A stretch of DNA of 64,000 nucleotides. Source: Psococerastis gibbosa. Lineage: Eukaryota > Arthropoda > Insecta > Psocodea > Psocidae. Positions 32,680 to 44,159 of the stretch are shown one piece after another (within the stretch, counting starts at the first letter, position 1; the number at the start of each line of letters is the position of its first letter). The translations under genes and the position numbers were made by a program. The stretch spans positions 9,844,874 through 9,908,873 of the forward strand of contig OZ020490.1 in NCBI GenBank assembly GCA_963971405.1, given 5' to 3'. Under the pieces are notes generated by a model. That model was given only the letters and a program-made list of their open reading frames with translations. It was not told the origin of the DNA and made no database searches.

Positions 32680-33050
32680 TAACACCGGGGTTTATTTTTT
32701 TTTAACGCCACATTAGTAAGATAAAATGAACCCCAAGGTGCTATTGAATATTGATTCAATTGTTTTAAACAAAAGAGTGCCAAATGCGTGACAAATTCAA
32801 ATTAAAAAAATTATTGTAATACAAGATAATGCATTGTTTTATAATTGAAGGATATACAAACTAGTAAGCATTAAAATGTACAGGTAGAATTTTGAAATAT
32901 AATAAAAAATTTAATTAATGTGTCTACATGTAAGGGGGAAAATATTGAAAACTCCTCAAAAATGTAGCCGAGGATTAAATTATCAATTTGAATTTCCCGC
33001 GCATATTTTACTCATTTGTTTAAAACAATTGAATAAACCCCGGTGTTACG
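32680..33050. mobile_element. Possible small terminal-repeat element
   Basis: TAACACCGGGGTTTATT at the left (32679-32695) and AATAAACCCCGGTGTTA at the right (33034-33050) are exact complements, and TTGATTCAATTGTTTTAAAC (32752) mirrors GTTTAAAACAATTGAATAAA (33019). The internal part is AT-rich and noncoding. Confidence 0.6.
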
Positions 33051-34980
33051 TTAAGCTCAAATCGCCATAATAGGCCTGCAAGTACTCGGGGACCTCGCAA
33101 TTTTGCCCTTTGCCGGCCTTTGGGCCACTATTTTCTTCACGGCAGTACTCGCCTTACCTACCTATATATAGGTAACTCCCGCTACGGGAGCTGGGCGTAT
33201 TTTTATAGGCTTGACCTTGCTTAGCATGATTTACTGGAGGTAACCTACGGTATTGGCGAGAGGTTGGTATTACGATGCTGTCTGCTTTTCCAATTATTTT
33301 TAATGACGCATTAAAGGATTGTTCATACATAAGCCTGCTTTATTATCTTAACTCATGACGTCAATCGCCCCATAAGCTACCTAATACAGTATCTATATGT
33401 TCATTCACTGTCATAATGAAATGCTGTGTTATGACGCTAGATTAATAATTCTGACGTGATAGGAGTGTACGTACCTACACTGCGTCTTTTCTAATGATGG
33501 GTACCTACTGCTGCACGCAGGCATAATTAAGACTTATAAGATATCCCCGCTGCCGATGGTTAGCTATAAAATTGTGAAGTAGTATACAGCACCGCCTCTC
33601 TACTTAGAGTGGCTATTGAAGGCGTACATTTAAGATAAATAAATAATGAAGGAATAGAATAATTTTTTTTAGCCTATTCCTAATTCCTGGGTTGGGGCCG
33701 GTCCTGAATGTGGAGGACCTCAATGAAGAGACAACCTCACATACGAATGCAAAAGGCAACGGGAAACCACAGCACTACAATTCCCTATAGTACAGTCATC
33801 ATGACTAAGTACATAATTCCTTTTGGGGAGTCTGAAGCACGGTAGGTGTTTACAATTGCCATGATGATCGCCATTCTTCGATAAAAGAGGCATTTGAAGA
33901 AAAAGATTCCCAAGAACAATACAATATAAAAATACACAATTAGGGCTCCCATGCCTGCGTGATGTACGTGCGGGACATACCCTATAAAAGTTAAATCGAA
34001 ATTATTACAATTTTAAGGAAATTATAACTTACATTAACATTAATAAATCTTTAATAAATACTGATAGGATAGTCTGATTTGTCTTTGACCTGTTATAATA
34101 CCATATAAATTCATTATACAAGTTGTAGTTAAACGATTTAAGAAGCAATGATGCTAATGCATGAGCTTTTGTATATTTCGGTAAAATTATACAGCCTGAT
34201 GCATTCATTCTTGTTGGTACCTATGTTACGTAACTGAGGTTCCAAGTCAGGTGTACTGAAGAATATACTATAAGATACATAAGATACTATAAGATATCCC
34301 CGCTCCGAGCTCTCGCTGTATGTTGAAATTGCTGTATTCCTCTATTTTCGCCTAGTAATTTGGAGCCAGACGAAATGTAACTGATGGTAACTTGATTGAT
34401 GATGCCTGTTTTATTTTCTTAGGTTGAAACCGGTCGGGTTTGGTTGCCCTTTGGCATATTGTAACCATGTTCGACTCCTTTTTACTTTCCTATTTAAATA
34501 CGCAGTACCTATAAAGAAAGCTTTGTGATGACCGAAATTTTCGATTTCGAGATTTCAGTGGATATATTCCTTTTAGGGAGATTCATCTACCTATTGAGAT
34601 AGCGACCAATGTTCGACTTTCGGAAAATTTCTGCACAACTTTTCATTTCATGACTCCCTGAGCCTAAAACCACCCTCAGTTCAAAAAGTTATATAGCCTA
34701 TGTATGTACTGTATGTACAGATACCGATTTTAGGAAACACTCTAACTTCCGTAAATATTATCCGATTTTGATGAAACATGGCACAAAAATTGATCATAAA
34801 AATGATCGAGTTCGTTAACCAGATAGATCCACTATTTAGTTCCAAGATGGCGGCCGATTGAAACCTAATTTAATTCAAATCTCAGTTAATATTGGCCGCA
34901 GAGGAATGAAATGAAATCTGACTGAAAGCCCGTATTATTATCTACAATAATGGTGATCAACACTTTTTACGACAAATTAA
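32680..34980. other. No gene seen
   Basis: AT-rich with short palindromic ends TAACACCGGGGTTTATT (32680) / AATAAACCCCGGTGTTA (33033-33049) that bracket 32680-33050 and may mark one more small mobile element. A block at 33690-33910 (CAATGAAGAGACAACCTCAC...) repeats 14770-15010. Confidence 0.5.
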
Positions 34981-34984
34981 CGAT

Positions 34985-35870
34985 TTCAATATGACGTCCA
35001 GTCAAAGTAAAAAAAACCGGTCCGGGTTTACTCGAACATGCTTTCCAATTTATTAATTAGTAGATAGAGAAAATGAGTAATTCCATGGTAAATAATTTTC
35101 CTATAGTTAAGTTTCTGACATTTGGGGGGGGGGGGGTGTCCACCTGACGTCACAGAAGGTGAGGTAAATTCTAGATAGGTCAGACATTACATTACATTAC
35201 CACACAGCAATAATGGCAGGGCACGCAATGCATTTGAGCGTGAATTTTCATTTTTTCAAAAACATTTTTTTTTGCACAAAACCTAATAGTATCTTGGGAA
35301 AGCAACCTGTCCGGTTTCGTTACTCAATTTAACACCTAAAAACCTAAAACATGCCTGAAGGTAGAAATCATCGATAGAAAGGTTTAGCAGAACAATTATT
35401 TTTTAGTCATTTTTCATTAAAATTTAGTTATTTTTATTTTTTTGCCCCCAGAAGCAAACTATCAAGGGGCAAGCGACCCCCCGCATTTTGTTAAGATTAA
35501 TAACGACTACAACATATGTGAATTCAAAAGAAATCGTTGAAGCCGTTTTTGAGAAATAATTTTTTTAGACGTTTTTTGGAATTTCTTTTAGGGTGAAAAC
35601 CCCCCAAATTGAGTTAGCCCAAAATAAAATAAAAATGGTCTCGAGGTATGATTTTTGAGAACCAACATGCCAAATTTCATCAAAATCGACCGAGTAGTTT
35701 GTCCGGAAATTGATGAACAGACAGACAGAGCGACAGACAGACAGACATTTCTTAAAAACCACTTTTTTGGGTTCCTGGGACCTCAAAACGTGTAAATCCA
35801 TTGAAATCTCGGAATCGAAAATTTTTCTTATTTCTTTCTTATTGGACCATCACAAAGCTTTCCTTATACT
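34985..35870 (-). repeat. GTCTGTCTG repeat, reverse full copy
   Basis: It begins GTCCGGGTTTACTCGAACAT and ends AATTTTTCTTATTTC...CACAAAGCTTTCCTTATACT, the reverse of 9250-10085, with GACAGACAGAGCGACAGACA in place of the core. Confidence 0.75.
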
Positions 35871-36084
35871 ACTATACTATACTATATATATATTGGAAAT
35901 TTGGAAATTGGAATATTGGAAAGCAATAAGTTAATAAGTAAAAGTTCATAGTCGTCATTGTATGGAACACAAGAGTGTTTTGTGTGTTGATGAAAATAAT
36001 TTAGTATTCTTTATTTTTTATTACATAGATGTCATAGCGTAGGCAGCGTAGAGGAAAAGCAGGGTCTGCGGAATCTCCCTACTC

Positions 36085-36500
36085 CTGATCGGCCAGAGCC
36101 GAAAGGGATTTTTAGGTCCCAGGAACCCAAGAAAATGTTTTTTCCGAAATGTCTGTCTTTCTGTCTTCGATTTGTGGACAAACTACTCGATGGATTTTGA
36201 TGAAATTTGGCATGTAGGTTCATAAAAATCTTATCTCAGGACTATTTTTTAATTTTAATTTTGAGCGAACTCAATTTATTAGGGGGGGGGGGGGTTTCAA
36301 AAAACTAAAAACGACTAAACTTAAATTTTTTCTCTCAAAAATGGCTCCCACGATTTTCTTCTAATTCGCAGATATTGCAGACGTAATTAATGTAAATCAA
36401 AGGTCACTTGCCCCTTCAAAGTTTGGTTCTGGGGGCAAACAAATAAAAAATACTCCATTTTCATGAAAAATTACTAAAAAAAATAATTGTATCACTCTGG
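36085..36500 (+). repeat. GTCTGTCTG repeat, partial
   Basis: TTTTTAGGTCCCAGGAACCC through GGCATGTAGGTTCATAAAAA, a G-run at 36282 and TTGCCCCTTCAAAGTTTGGT. The 3' third is missing. Confidence 0.65.
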
Positions 36501-36735
36501 ATGGCTACGCCTTCCTTTGGTTGGGCAGGGACCAAGTTCTGTTTTTGTCTCGCTGTTTTTGCTTTCGCTGTTTTTGTTTCGCGTCCCCGTAACGTAGTCA
36601 CTTATCAACCGTCATACAATCTTGACAACACCTATTAGACATGCTTGTATATCTGTTTTACATTAGTTATATAGAAGTAGGCTATTTGCCATAAACATCG
36701 AGCTTTTGGCTAAATGGTTCCTCCTCACCGACGCA

Positions 36736-36854
36736 AAAAAAAAAAAAAAAAAAAAAAAAAAACAGGAACATCGCGCTATCGAGGAATCTAGGGGTGGAAT
36801 ACCCCTAGATTCCTCGATATCGTCATAACAATTTTTTTTTTTTTTTTTTTTTTG
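36736..36854. repeat. Hairpin with long A and T runs
   Basis: A run of about 26 A is followed by an inverted pair around TCGAGGAATCTAGGGGTGGA / ACCCCTAGATTCCTCGA and then about 22 T. It looks like two retroposed tails joined head to head or a foldback with homopolymer arms. Confidence 0.65.
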
Positions 36855-36904
36855 TGCTGAATTGGATAAGGAATACGCCCAGAAGTTTGTCGCTGTCCGC
36901 TTGA

Positions 36905-37685
36905 AACACCCTTCATAACATTTCACTGCTTTATGACAATAAGCCGAAACTTAAGACTGCTGTCTTATTAGACAGAAATCCTGTCAATCATTTACATACA
37001 AGATGTGTAGTATAGTATAATGATATAGGCACAACATACAAATTAACAAAATATCTATAGTATACCAACCTCACAGGGGCAATCTATCCTAATAACTGGC
37101 TATCGTACAATATAGGCCTAAAGCATGGACTGGGATTAAAGGCATATAGTTGATTGATAAAAATGAGATGTAGACGGTGGTAAGCAACTTACCATTTTGA
37201 ATATTTATCTGATTTCAGCAATCCAGTAGCAGGCAAAATAAAACTAAAAGAAACACCCAAACACCATATGGAAACACTTTTCTAATATTAAAACCACATT
37301 TGAACCATGGAAAACTCCATAAAGGGGTGGGAAAATCCTGGAGGGCTAGTCAAAAACTTCGAACTAATCCATAATTTTGGAGTGACGCCGAAAAATGTTG
37401 GCACGTGCGTATAGCGTAGGTTACTGCTGGTGCCAACCCGCGCGCGATTGAAACTAAGAGTGTTGCAGTACTTGCAGTAGGTACCAATGGGTACCAGATG
37501 AGATCCAATGTCGAGTGGTCCCATAGCTGTGAAGGACGACTGAGGGGTCGTCCATAAGTACGGTGAATTGGGAATGGCTTGCAGCAACCGAACAGAACGA
37601 ATAGTAAAAAAGGTTGAGAGGAAATCAGATTGCCCTCTCTACGCATTTTTTGCTGTTGTAAAAAGGAACAGGAAATATAAATAAT
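36905..37685. other. Unassigned interval with overlapping minus-strand frames
   Basis: Two overlapping frames (37288-37587 and 37350-37646) read NTLSFNRARVGTSSNLRYTH and related text. I do not recognise a domain, and two long frames over one stretch argue for chance or a repeat with biased composition. Confidence 0.4.
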
Positions 37686-37689
37686 AAAT

Positions 37690-37885
37690 AAATAAATATA
37701 TATATATATATTTCTGTTAAATTATACAATCAAGTAATCAAAAAGTAATTGCCAAGAAAGTATAAAGTAAAATCGTCAAAATATATGGTCTCGAAGCAAT
37801 TTAGGGAAGTTAGTAGCATTTCTCCCCGCTTGCAGTTCAATCGGGAGTTTTCAAAGGTAGGCGAAACCTTGTATCGATTGTGGAG
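37690..37885 (-). mobile_element. 3' end of the 10.7-kb non-LTR family
   Basis: It shares GTAGGCGAAACCTTGTA, GTTCAATCGGGAGTTTTC and the AAAATCGTCA 3' UTR with 10620-10850 in the same orientation. It has almost no open frame left. Confidence 0.6.
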
Positions 37886-37927
37886 CCGTCAAAAATATTC
37901 ATTTTTCTTCTTCTTTTAATGCCTCTT

Positions 37928-38330
37928 CTATCGAAGATAGGCGATCATCATGGCAATTCGGACCTTGTAGATTGCTGCTCTGAAAAGGGAAGTCTCGTGT
38001 TCTTGCCAAACCACTGGTTCAAGTTTTTCAACCAGGATGTTCTTCTGCCGGGAGCCCTCTGTCCTTTTATCTTCCCTTGAATAATTACATACAGAAGGAG
38101 ATCCCTCCTCATCCCTCATGGCATGGCCGAAGTATATTAGTTTCCATTTCTTAACCGTCAGCAGCAACTCGGCTTCCGTATTCATTCGCCTCAGGACCTC
38201 AGAATTAGGAATGCGATCTCCACAGGATATATGCGCACCATTCGTCATTGATGTACTGTATATCCACATTTCAAATGCACTAATATTGTTCTCCATAGCT
38301 TGTGTCAAAGTCCATCCCTCTGTTCGGTTC
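37928..38330 (-). pseudogene. C-terminal fragment of an endonuclease/reverse transcriptase retroelement
   Basis: The minus strand reads GWTLTQAMENNISAFEMWIY, then EVLRRMNTEAELLLTVKKWK, LIYFGHAMRDEEG, a decayed basic stretch and SLFRAAIYKVRIAMMIAYLR at the end. E-WT---M---I-AFEMW...R....FGH-MR...LFRAA--KVRIAMMIANLR is the familiar C-terminus of abundant arthropod endonuclease-RT elements. One long frame survives, but the middle is degenerate. Confidence 0.75.
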
Positions 38331-38595
38331 GGTTTTACCAATTTCAATTGTTTTTTTAACGTATTTTCTATCGTTTCTGCCAATTCCTATTATTTCCATT
38401 GTATTTTGGATCCAGTTCAGTTCGGTTCCACCGATTCTATTATTGCTATAATGTATTTTCAATCCGGTTAGGCTCTGTTCCTCAGATTTCTATTATTTTC
38501 AATATATTATTTTCGATCCGGTTCGGTTCGGTTCTATTATTTTCAACGTATCTTCGATCCAATCCTCGGTTTGGTTCAGTCCGACCAAAATCCGG
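38318..38595. repeat. Degenerate ~65-bp tandem repeat rich in GGTTC
   Basis: About four units built on GATCCGGTTCGGTTC, TTCTATTATTTTCAA and a GTATTTTC block. It abuts the retroelement fragment at 37928-38330. The open frames across it are a result of the repeat. Confidence 0.6.
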
Positions 38596-38635
38596 CTAAT
38601 TCCATTACTAGCCATTATAAATGATTAATATTCAG

Positions 38636-38880
38636 TCAGGACATGTAGAGTAGTGGTACAGACTCCAACTTTCACCCGAAAGGTTGTTGGCTCGAGTCCC
38701 ACACTTATTTTTCACATTTTCTGGCCCTGCTTCGGAGGGCATGTAAAGCAGGCGGTCCCGAGTCTTCCTAGTTGAGTGTAAGAGAGGGCTTTATAGCCCT
38801 TACTCCGCTAGGTTGGCTTATCATAGTCATAGAACAAAAAAAGTCAATATTTATTTTATTTATTTATTTATTTATTTTTG
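38636..38880 (+). mobile_element. SINE family 2, complete copy
   Basis: The tRNA-like head ACATGTAGAGTAGTGGTACA...CGAAAGGTTGTTGGCTCGAG TCCCAC carries A-box-like TAGAGTAGTGG and B box GGCTCGAGTCC. A body with GGAGGGCATGTAAAGCAGGC and GTGTAAGAGAGGGCTTTATA follows, ending in (TTTA)n. Other copies: 8846-9080, 22486-22685 and 63668-63880 (minus), and 24215-24370 (tail only, plus). Confidence 0.78.
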
Positions 38881-39842
38881 AATACAATAGGGAAAACAAA
38901 AGAAAAAATATTTGATTTCAAATACAGACTAACTATTAGCCTAGCCATTTAGGCCTAATTATCTTATCATTCATAGGAATCTCATTCATTTGCCAGGAGG
39001 CTATAGAGTGGGTACCTACTCTACTATAATGATTTATTATTGTTAATTATTAATTAAAATTACTTATATCATGCAGATCGCTTGATAAGAGGAAGCTTGA
39101 GCGTGATAGTAACATTTAAAAAATATATGTATTTCTGTATATTTACAGTAAATTAGCTGATGGTCGCATTAGACCCTTTGAGCAGCGTATTGACATCAGT
39201 CTATTAAGTTTATTAATACAGCACTATTAGTTCACATCGGTCCATTTGGTTAAGCCGGCAAGCCTCGCGGACCGGACTATGTCTGGATAGCACGATAGCA
39301 CCACGATAAAGAACAGCAATTCAAACATCATGCATCGTGGTTAAAATCTAATCCGTTCTGACACACACAACAACCCCCCCCCCCCCGTAAAAGAAAATCA
39401 TGGGTACGGCCTTGTCAAAATACACCATTCATTGCAGCAAGAACGCTGTGCCATGCGCCTACCTCAGAATTTCCTCCGCTAGTTTTCCTCACATGCATAA
39501 TTTCTTTTTATTTGTCACAGAAGTAGGCCTTTATGCTCGGATAGAATTACTATTTGCTCTCCATGGTTATCGCCACAATGTGGAACGTACATGGAGAGTT
39601 AAATGGGCGTATTAACGGCAAGTGTACCGTATCATTGAATCACGTACTATTACATAAATTATCTATACTCCGGTGCAATCATTCAATACTAGGCTATTAC
39701 AGTCTATTGGTCTATTGGGTTTCTTCAATGGTGAAATTGATTAGGTGAAAATTATTGATATCGTAGCCGTAGGGCGTGTTGGGCCCATCTTATTTGTTTT
39801 CCTATTTATATATTAGTAGGTTTAGTATAGCCTACAGTATAA

Positions 39843-39987
39843 GGCGGGGATTCCACCAACGTCAATAGTGATAGTAGGCCTAAATGTTTTTTGACGTGGT
39901 AGCAGACATTTTTAGTCTGTCTAAAAATGTCTGCTACCACGTCAAAAAACATTTACTATCACTATTGACGTTGGTGGAATCCCCGCC
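39843..39987. mobile_element. Foldback MITE (145 bp), TAA target duplication
   Basis: Near-perfect hairpin: GGCGGGGATTCCACCAACGT at the left and its complement at the right, flanked by TAA on both sides. The loop is TTTTTAGTCTGTCTAAAAAT. Confidence 0.82.
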
Positions 39988-40099
39988 TAAGGAAATAGGC
40001 ATGAATCAAGAGTGGATCCAGCGGAAAATTTAGGGGGGGGGGGGTCACAAGTTTTATGTACGTTTAAAAGATAATTTTGTTGTTGAAAATTTGAGGTTT

Positions 40100-40359
40100 G
40101 AAGAACCAGTAGAATCCGGGCTGATGGGCCGTGCCCGAAATGAAAGCGAACTTCTAAACGTTTCGTCAACATCGGCGGTCGACATCTTCAGTGGAACTGC
40201 GTAGACTTCTAAGATTCAGTCGCTGCTGAGCCTCCGAGATACAATCTTAGAAGTCTACGCAGTTCCACCGAAGATGTCGACCGCAGATGTTGACGAAACG
40301 TTTGGAAGTTCGCTTTCATTTCGACCACGGCCCATCAGCCCGGATTCTACTGGTTCTTC
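40100..40359. repeat. Foldback repeat (260 bp), arms GAAGAACCAGTAGAATCCGG
   Basis: The left arm carries GTCGACATCTTCAGTGGAAC and GCGTAGACTTCTAAGATT; the right arm is its near-exact complement, ending CCGGATTCTACTGGTTCTTC. Further copies lie at 50598-50847 and 60200-60402, with fragments at 8750-8850 and 9110-9190. Confidence 0.75.
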
Positions 40360-40539
40360 ATTCGACTCCGGCCGTGAAAGCCGTTGCTGTTAAATTTGAG
40401 GTTTATTCAATTTTTAAAAAAATAAATTTTACTATCATAAAATGAATTTACTTGACCCCCAGACCCCCCTGTGGATCCGGCATTGGCATGAATGCAGAGG
40501 GGGTTTTGGTAGCTCGAAATTTTATCGAGTTACTATATA

Positions 40540-40800
40540 TATAGTGGATGGGCGAGCCAACGGCCTTACCATGTTGAATCCATTAGAGCAGAGCATGTTT
40601 CAAACTGCGGCAAATTTGGTAGTGTGCACAGCGTCGGCAGGGGAACATGGTGGGGCATGATAACGCGCTGAGACTATACCAGTCAGTCTACGTACGTGTC
40701 AAGTCCTGGTCACCTCCGATTTAATCGTGTGACTTTACCATGTTCCCCACGTGGTTCGGAATCCACTATAATCAGGAGGTCCACCCTGTCTGCCAGCTCC
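40540..40800 (-). repeat. Further copy of the 21-kb repeat, reverse
   Basis: AGTCCTGGTCACCTCCGATT, TGTGACTTTACCATGTTCCC and CAGGAGGTCCACCCTGTC are the reverse of 20580-20680. Confidence 0.65.
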
Positions 40801-41006
40801 CCTTATTCTCCCTGAGGTGAAAGAGTCTGCTCTTAGGGCCCCTCAAGTTAACAAACGGACTCCCCCTCCTATAATGCTGAAAGCAGGCGTTAGAAACAAC
40901 ATAGTCTATATAATGGACGAATGAAGCGACGCTATGGCAGGCCTCACGCTTGGCCTAATCAAGGACGGATACAAAGAAGAAGACGACAACGAAGAAGAAG
41001 CTGGAG

Positions 41007-41028
41007 AATGAATGAATGAATGAATGAT
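41007..41028. repeat. (GAAT)n microsatellite
   Basis: GAATGAATGAATGAATGA, next to an AT-rich run with TTATTATTTTTTTATTATTT. Confidence 0.8.
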
Positions 41029-41514
41029 TATTTTTTTATTTTTATTATTTTTTTATTATTTATTATTGTCGAAATTTTCAATGCATTGCATTGCATCCTG
41101 TGATACTATTATGGCATTGAAGTACAATATCATATGTTAGCGTATTGTACACAACTGCCCCTCCTGAACTGGCTATATCGATTAATCCAATGCTTTAGGC
41201 TAGGGAAATCGGTGGAAGAACAATTATTTATCATAGATATGATACGTAATAGGAACCATTTATGTATATAATTATACTTATTATACGAAATGATAACTAT
41301 GAAAGCAAGTATACAGGTCCACTCGAGTACCGGTTCTTTTAAGAGTTTCGCTATTTTCAATGTTGTAAAAGACCTGCGGCACAAGGTAAATAGTTTGCGC
41401 AAATGTGAACGGTCTCCCATCGCACTCAACACAATGCAAGATAATACGCAGGATACTTTTTACAATTATTACTTGGTCCTACATAGCCCTTTTTTAGTAT
41501 TTTTTTTTTTTTAA

Positions 41515-41785
41515 ATTTTGAAGGACTTTTTATCGACCCAGACCTACTTATATAGTGGCCCATAGGTCCCTTGTCCAATGCCAACGACCAAATGGATTTC
41601 GGACATTATTTGTATTGTTTCAGGATGAATTTTGGCCATTGGCAAACTGGTATACGTTGTCGATGTCAACCTACACCGGCTACAAGTGATAATGGAGAAG
41701 CTGAGACAAGCTTACCATTCATCCAAAAAAAAAAAACAAAAAAAAAACAGGAGAAAGCATGGCTTAACCAAGTATAGATAGTCAA
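41515..41785 (+). repeat. Interspersed repeat, third copy of the 17.8-kb family
   Basis: GGACTTTTTATCGACCCAGA, GGCAAACTGGTATACGTTGT, then an A-rich insert and AGCATGGCTTAACCAAGTAT. Confidence 0.65.
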
Positions 41786-41809
41786 CGAGTCTGCTACAGC
41801 TCATACCTT

Positions 41810-42420
41810 TTTAGGGTATGCAATGTATTGGGCCATGAATTATCAATGTTTTTGCCAAAAATAAATTTTTATTCAAAACCCAAAACTCTGCTTGGGGAAG
41901 CAACCTATTCGGTTTTGTTACTCTATTTAACACCTAAAACATAACCGAAGTTGGAAACCATCGATAGATAGGTTCCATAGAAAAGTTATTTTGAGTCATT
42001 TTTCATTAAAATTGAGTGGTACGGTATTTTTTTTTTTTTTCCCCAGAACCAAATTACTATATCAGCGGGCAAGCGACCTGTTGGTTTTTGTTCACATTAA
42101 TACCGACTACAATATTATGTGATTTAGTGAAAAAAAAAATTGTTGTACCGGTAGCCGTTTTGTAAACATTTTTCAACGGTTTTTTTTAACGTTTTTGGAG
42201 AGTAAAAAAAAACAAATTTAATGTAGGTTAGCCCGAAATAAATTAAGAATTATCCCGAGATAAGGTTTTTTTTTATCAAAATCCACCGCGCAAAGTTGCC
42301 CACAAATCGCCGAAGAGATAGACAGACAGTAACCGCAGTGTTCCTGGGACATTAAAACGTGTAAATTCGTTGAAATCTCAAATTCAAACATTTCGACGAT
42401 AACAAATCTATCCTTATACT
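41810..42420 (-). repeat. GTCTGTCTG repeat, partial, diverged
   Basis: GGAAGCAACCTATTCGGTTT, AACCATCGATAGATAGGTTC and GACATTAAAACGTGTAAATT match the reverse of 9250-10085. Confidence 0.6.
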
Positions 42421-43110
42421 AAAGTCAGTTATAGGCTAAATAGGAAAGCAAAAATAAAAGTTTACAAAGATAACATTGTGTATACGAGGGCAAACAGAAT
42501 AGGCTATAGCTATGATTATTTTTAAATCTTCAAGCCCAGCCCCAGAGGAAGAGATAGGGAGCAGGCCAATCTAGAGGAATAGGCTACGAGTCATTCGGTA
42601 TACAGCACTCGTGTTCGACTGCATGGCTTCAGCAAAAGTTGTAGACCAACTACTCAAGGCATTACATCAAAGAACAAGGAAAATAACTGGTAGCCCATGT
42701 ATACGACATTTTAAATGATTCGATCTGGTATTACGTTGTCCAAGGCTGCGCGAGAAGAAAGTGACGCGGAGAACCAAACTATTGGGTAACTTTCTCCACA
42801 AATCGAATTAATACCAAACGGGTATATCAAGGCACACGACTAGTTATAATGGAAACATTTAACACTATACACTGCCGCATTACACGGGTACAACTGTATA
42901 CTTGTCGGGTATACAGTTAGCTCGTTTATGCAATGAGTTTGCTTTTGTTATTATTATTATTAGCAGGTGACACTGTCACGCTTCCCGGGCAGATGGTACT
43001 TGTACAACACGACCTGTTGGTTAGGGCCGGAAAAGTGGGAAAAATGTCCGCGGTTTTGTCGTTGTTTCCGGAAACCGGTGAAACTGCTGCTGATGCCGTA
43101 GTGGTATATC
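42420..43110. other. No gene seen
   Basis: A 61-codon plus frame at 42933-43118 begins with a leucine run from a TTATTATTATTATTA microsatellite; it is not good evidence for a signal peptide. Otherwise featureless. Confidence 0.45.
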
Positions 43111-43319
43111 ATTTGTGATTTGAGATTTTTGTTTGTTTTCTTTTAAGGAGACTATTATGTAAATACTTAACTTATCTATTACAAATTAAGTTATAATATG
43201 GTAACAAAAATCATTAATAAGTCTCTACCATATTATAACTTAATTTATAATAGATAAGGTAAGTATTTACATAATAGTCTCCTTATAACAAAACAAACAA
43301 AAAATCTCGAATCCCAAAT
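43111..43319. repeat. Foldback repeat (209 bp)
   Basis: Left arm TTTTAAGGAGACTATTATGT, then AACTTATCTATTACAAATTA; right arm is the complement, with a loop of about 25 bases. Related sequence lies in the loop of 16413-16632 and at 59975-60055. Confidence 0.7.
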
Positions 43320-44009
43320 GTTGTAATATCGCAGAAGGAATTGCCGCCAAAGGGATACTAGACGGCACCGCCATGCAGTCCGCATATATGCGGTGGGAGA
43401 GATGGGCCATTTGACTCTCGCGCCAAAAATATATATTTTTGAATTTCTGAAGCCACCTATCACGCGTCCTATGAACAGGGATTGAAAACCGTACCAGCTG
43501 GCCCCAGGATTAAAAAAAAAATATTTTTGGCGCGCTTGAATGTCCCATCTCTTCTTAAATTTTACAGCCATGTGCGCGCAGGACCAACCGTAATAATAAT
43601 AATAATAACATTATAAAAATACTTTTCACTCTGGCCAATCAGGTGTAGGGAGATTTCACGCAAGCGCAGGTTCGGCTTCACGGGGCGGTGTTTCTTCTTC
43701 CCTTGTAAATTATATCATCAGTAATGCTGACCACATTTGGTACTAGCACCGATAGTGACATATTGTTTTCACTTCGACTGGACTCCTAGAAAAAATGAAA
43801 TCGTTGGTTTGTCTGAAAAAGTGTTCATTGTGATTGTTCAGTAGAATTAATGTATCATGGAACCGTTCGGTTGTTCTGTCAATAGCCTATAGGGCTAGGG
43901 CAATCTGATTCCTCCTTTTACGGTACTTTGTAGACGACTGAACTTATGTGCACGTGTCACATCATCTTCAACGTGTGTGTTCCCTAACGATCTTCCATGG
44001 TCTGCCTTA

Positions 44010-44151
44010 GGTACTTATTCCACCTACGTCAATAGTGCATAGTAAATGTGGTATTGACGTGGTAGCAGACATTTTTAGACTGTCTTTAATGTCTGCTACC
44101 ACGTCAATACCACATTTACTATGCACTATTGACGTAGGTGGAATAAGCGCC
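44010..44151. mobile_element. Foldback MITE (142 bp)
   Basis: Arms contain TTATTCCACCTACGTCAATA and TGACGTGGTAGCAGACATTT with exact complements at the right. The outer bases GGTAC/GCGCC have drifted, and the flanks do not match. Confidence 0.75.
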
Positions 44152-44159
44152 TATCGACA

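Noticed and set aside
37288-37646. Two overlapping ~100-codon minus-strand ORFs
   Set aside because: No recognisable domain, and two long frames overlap; kept only as an unassigned interval.
38118-38471. Plus-strand 117-codon ORF
   Set aside because: It is antisense to the retroelement fragment at 37928-38330 and runs into the GGTTC tandem repeat.
42933-43118. Short secreted protein with a leucine-rich start
   Set aside because: The leucine run is a TTA/TTG microsatellite and no downstream exon supports it.
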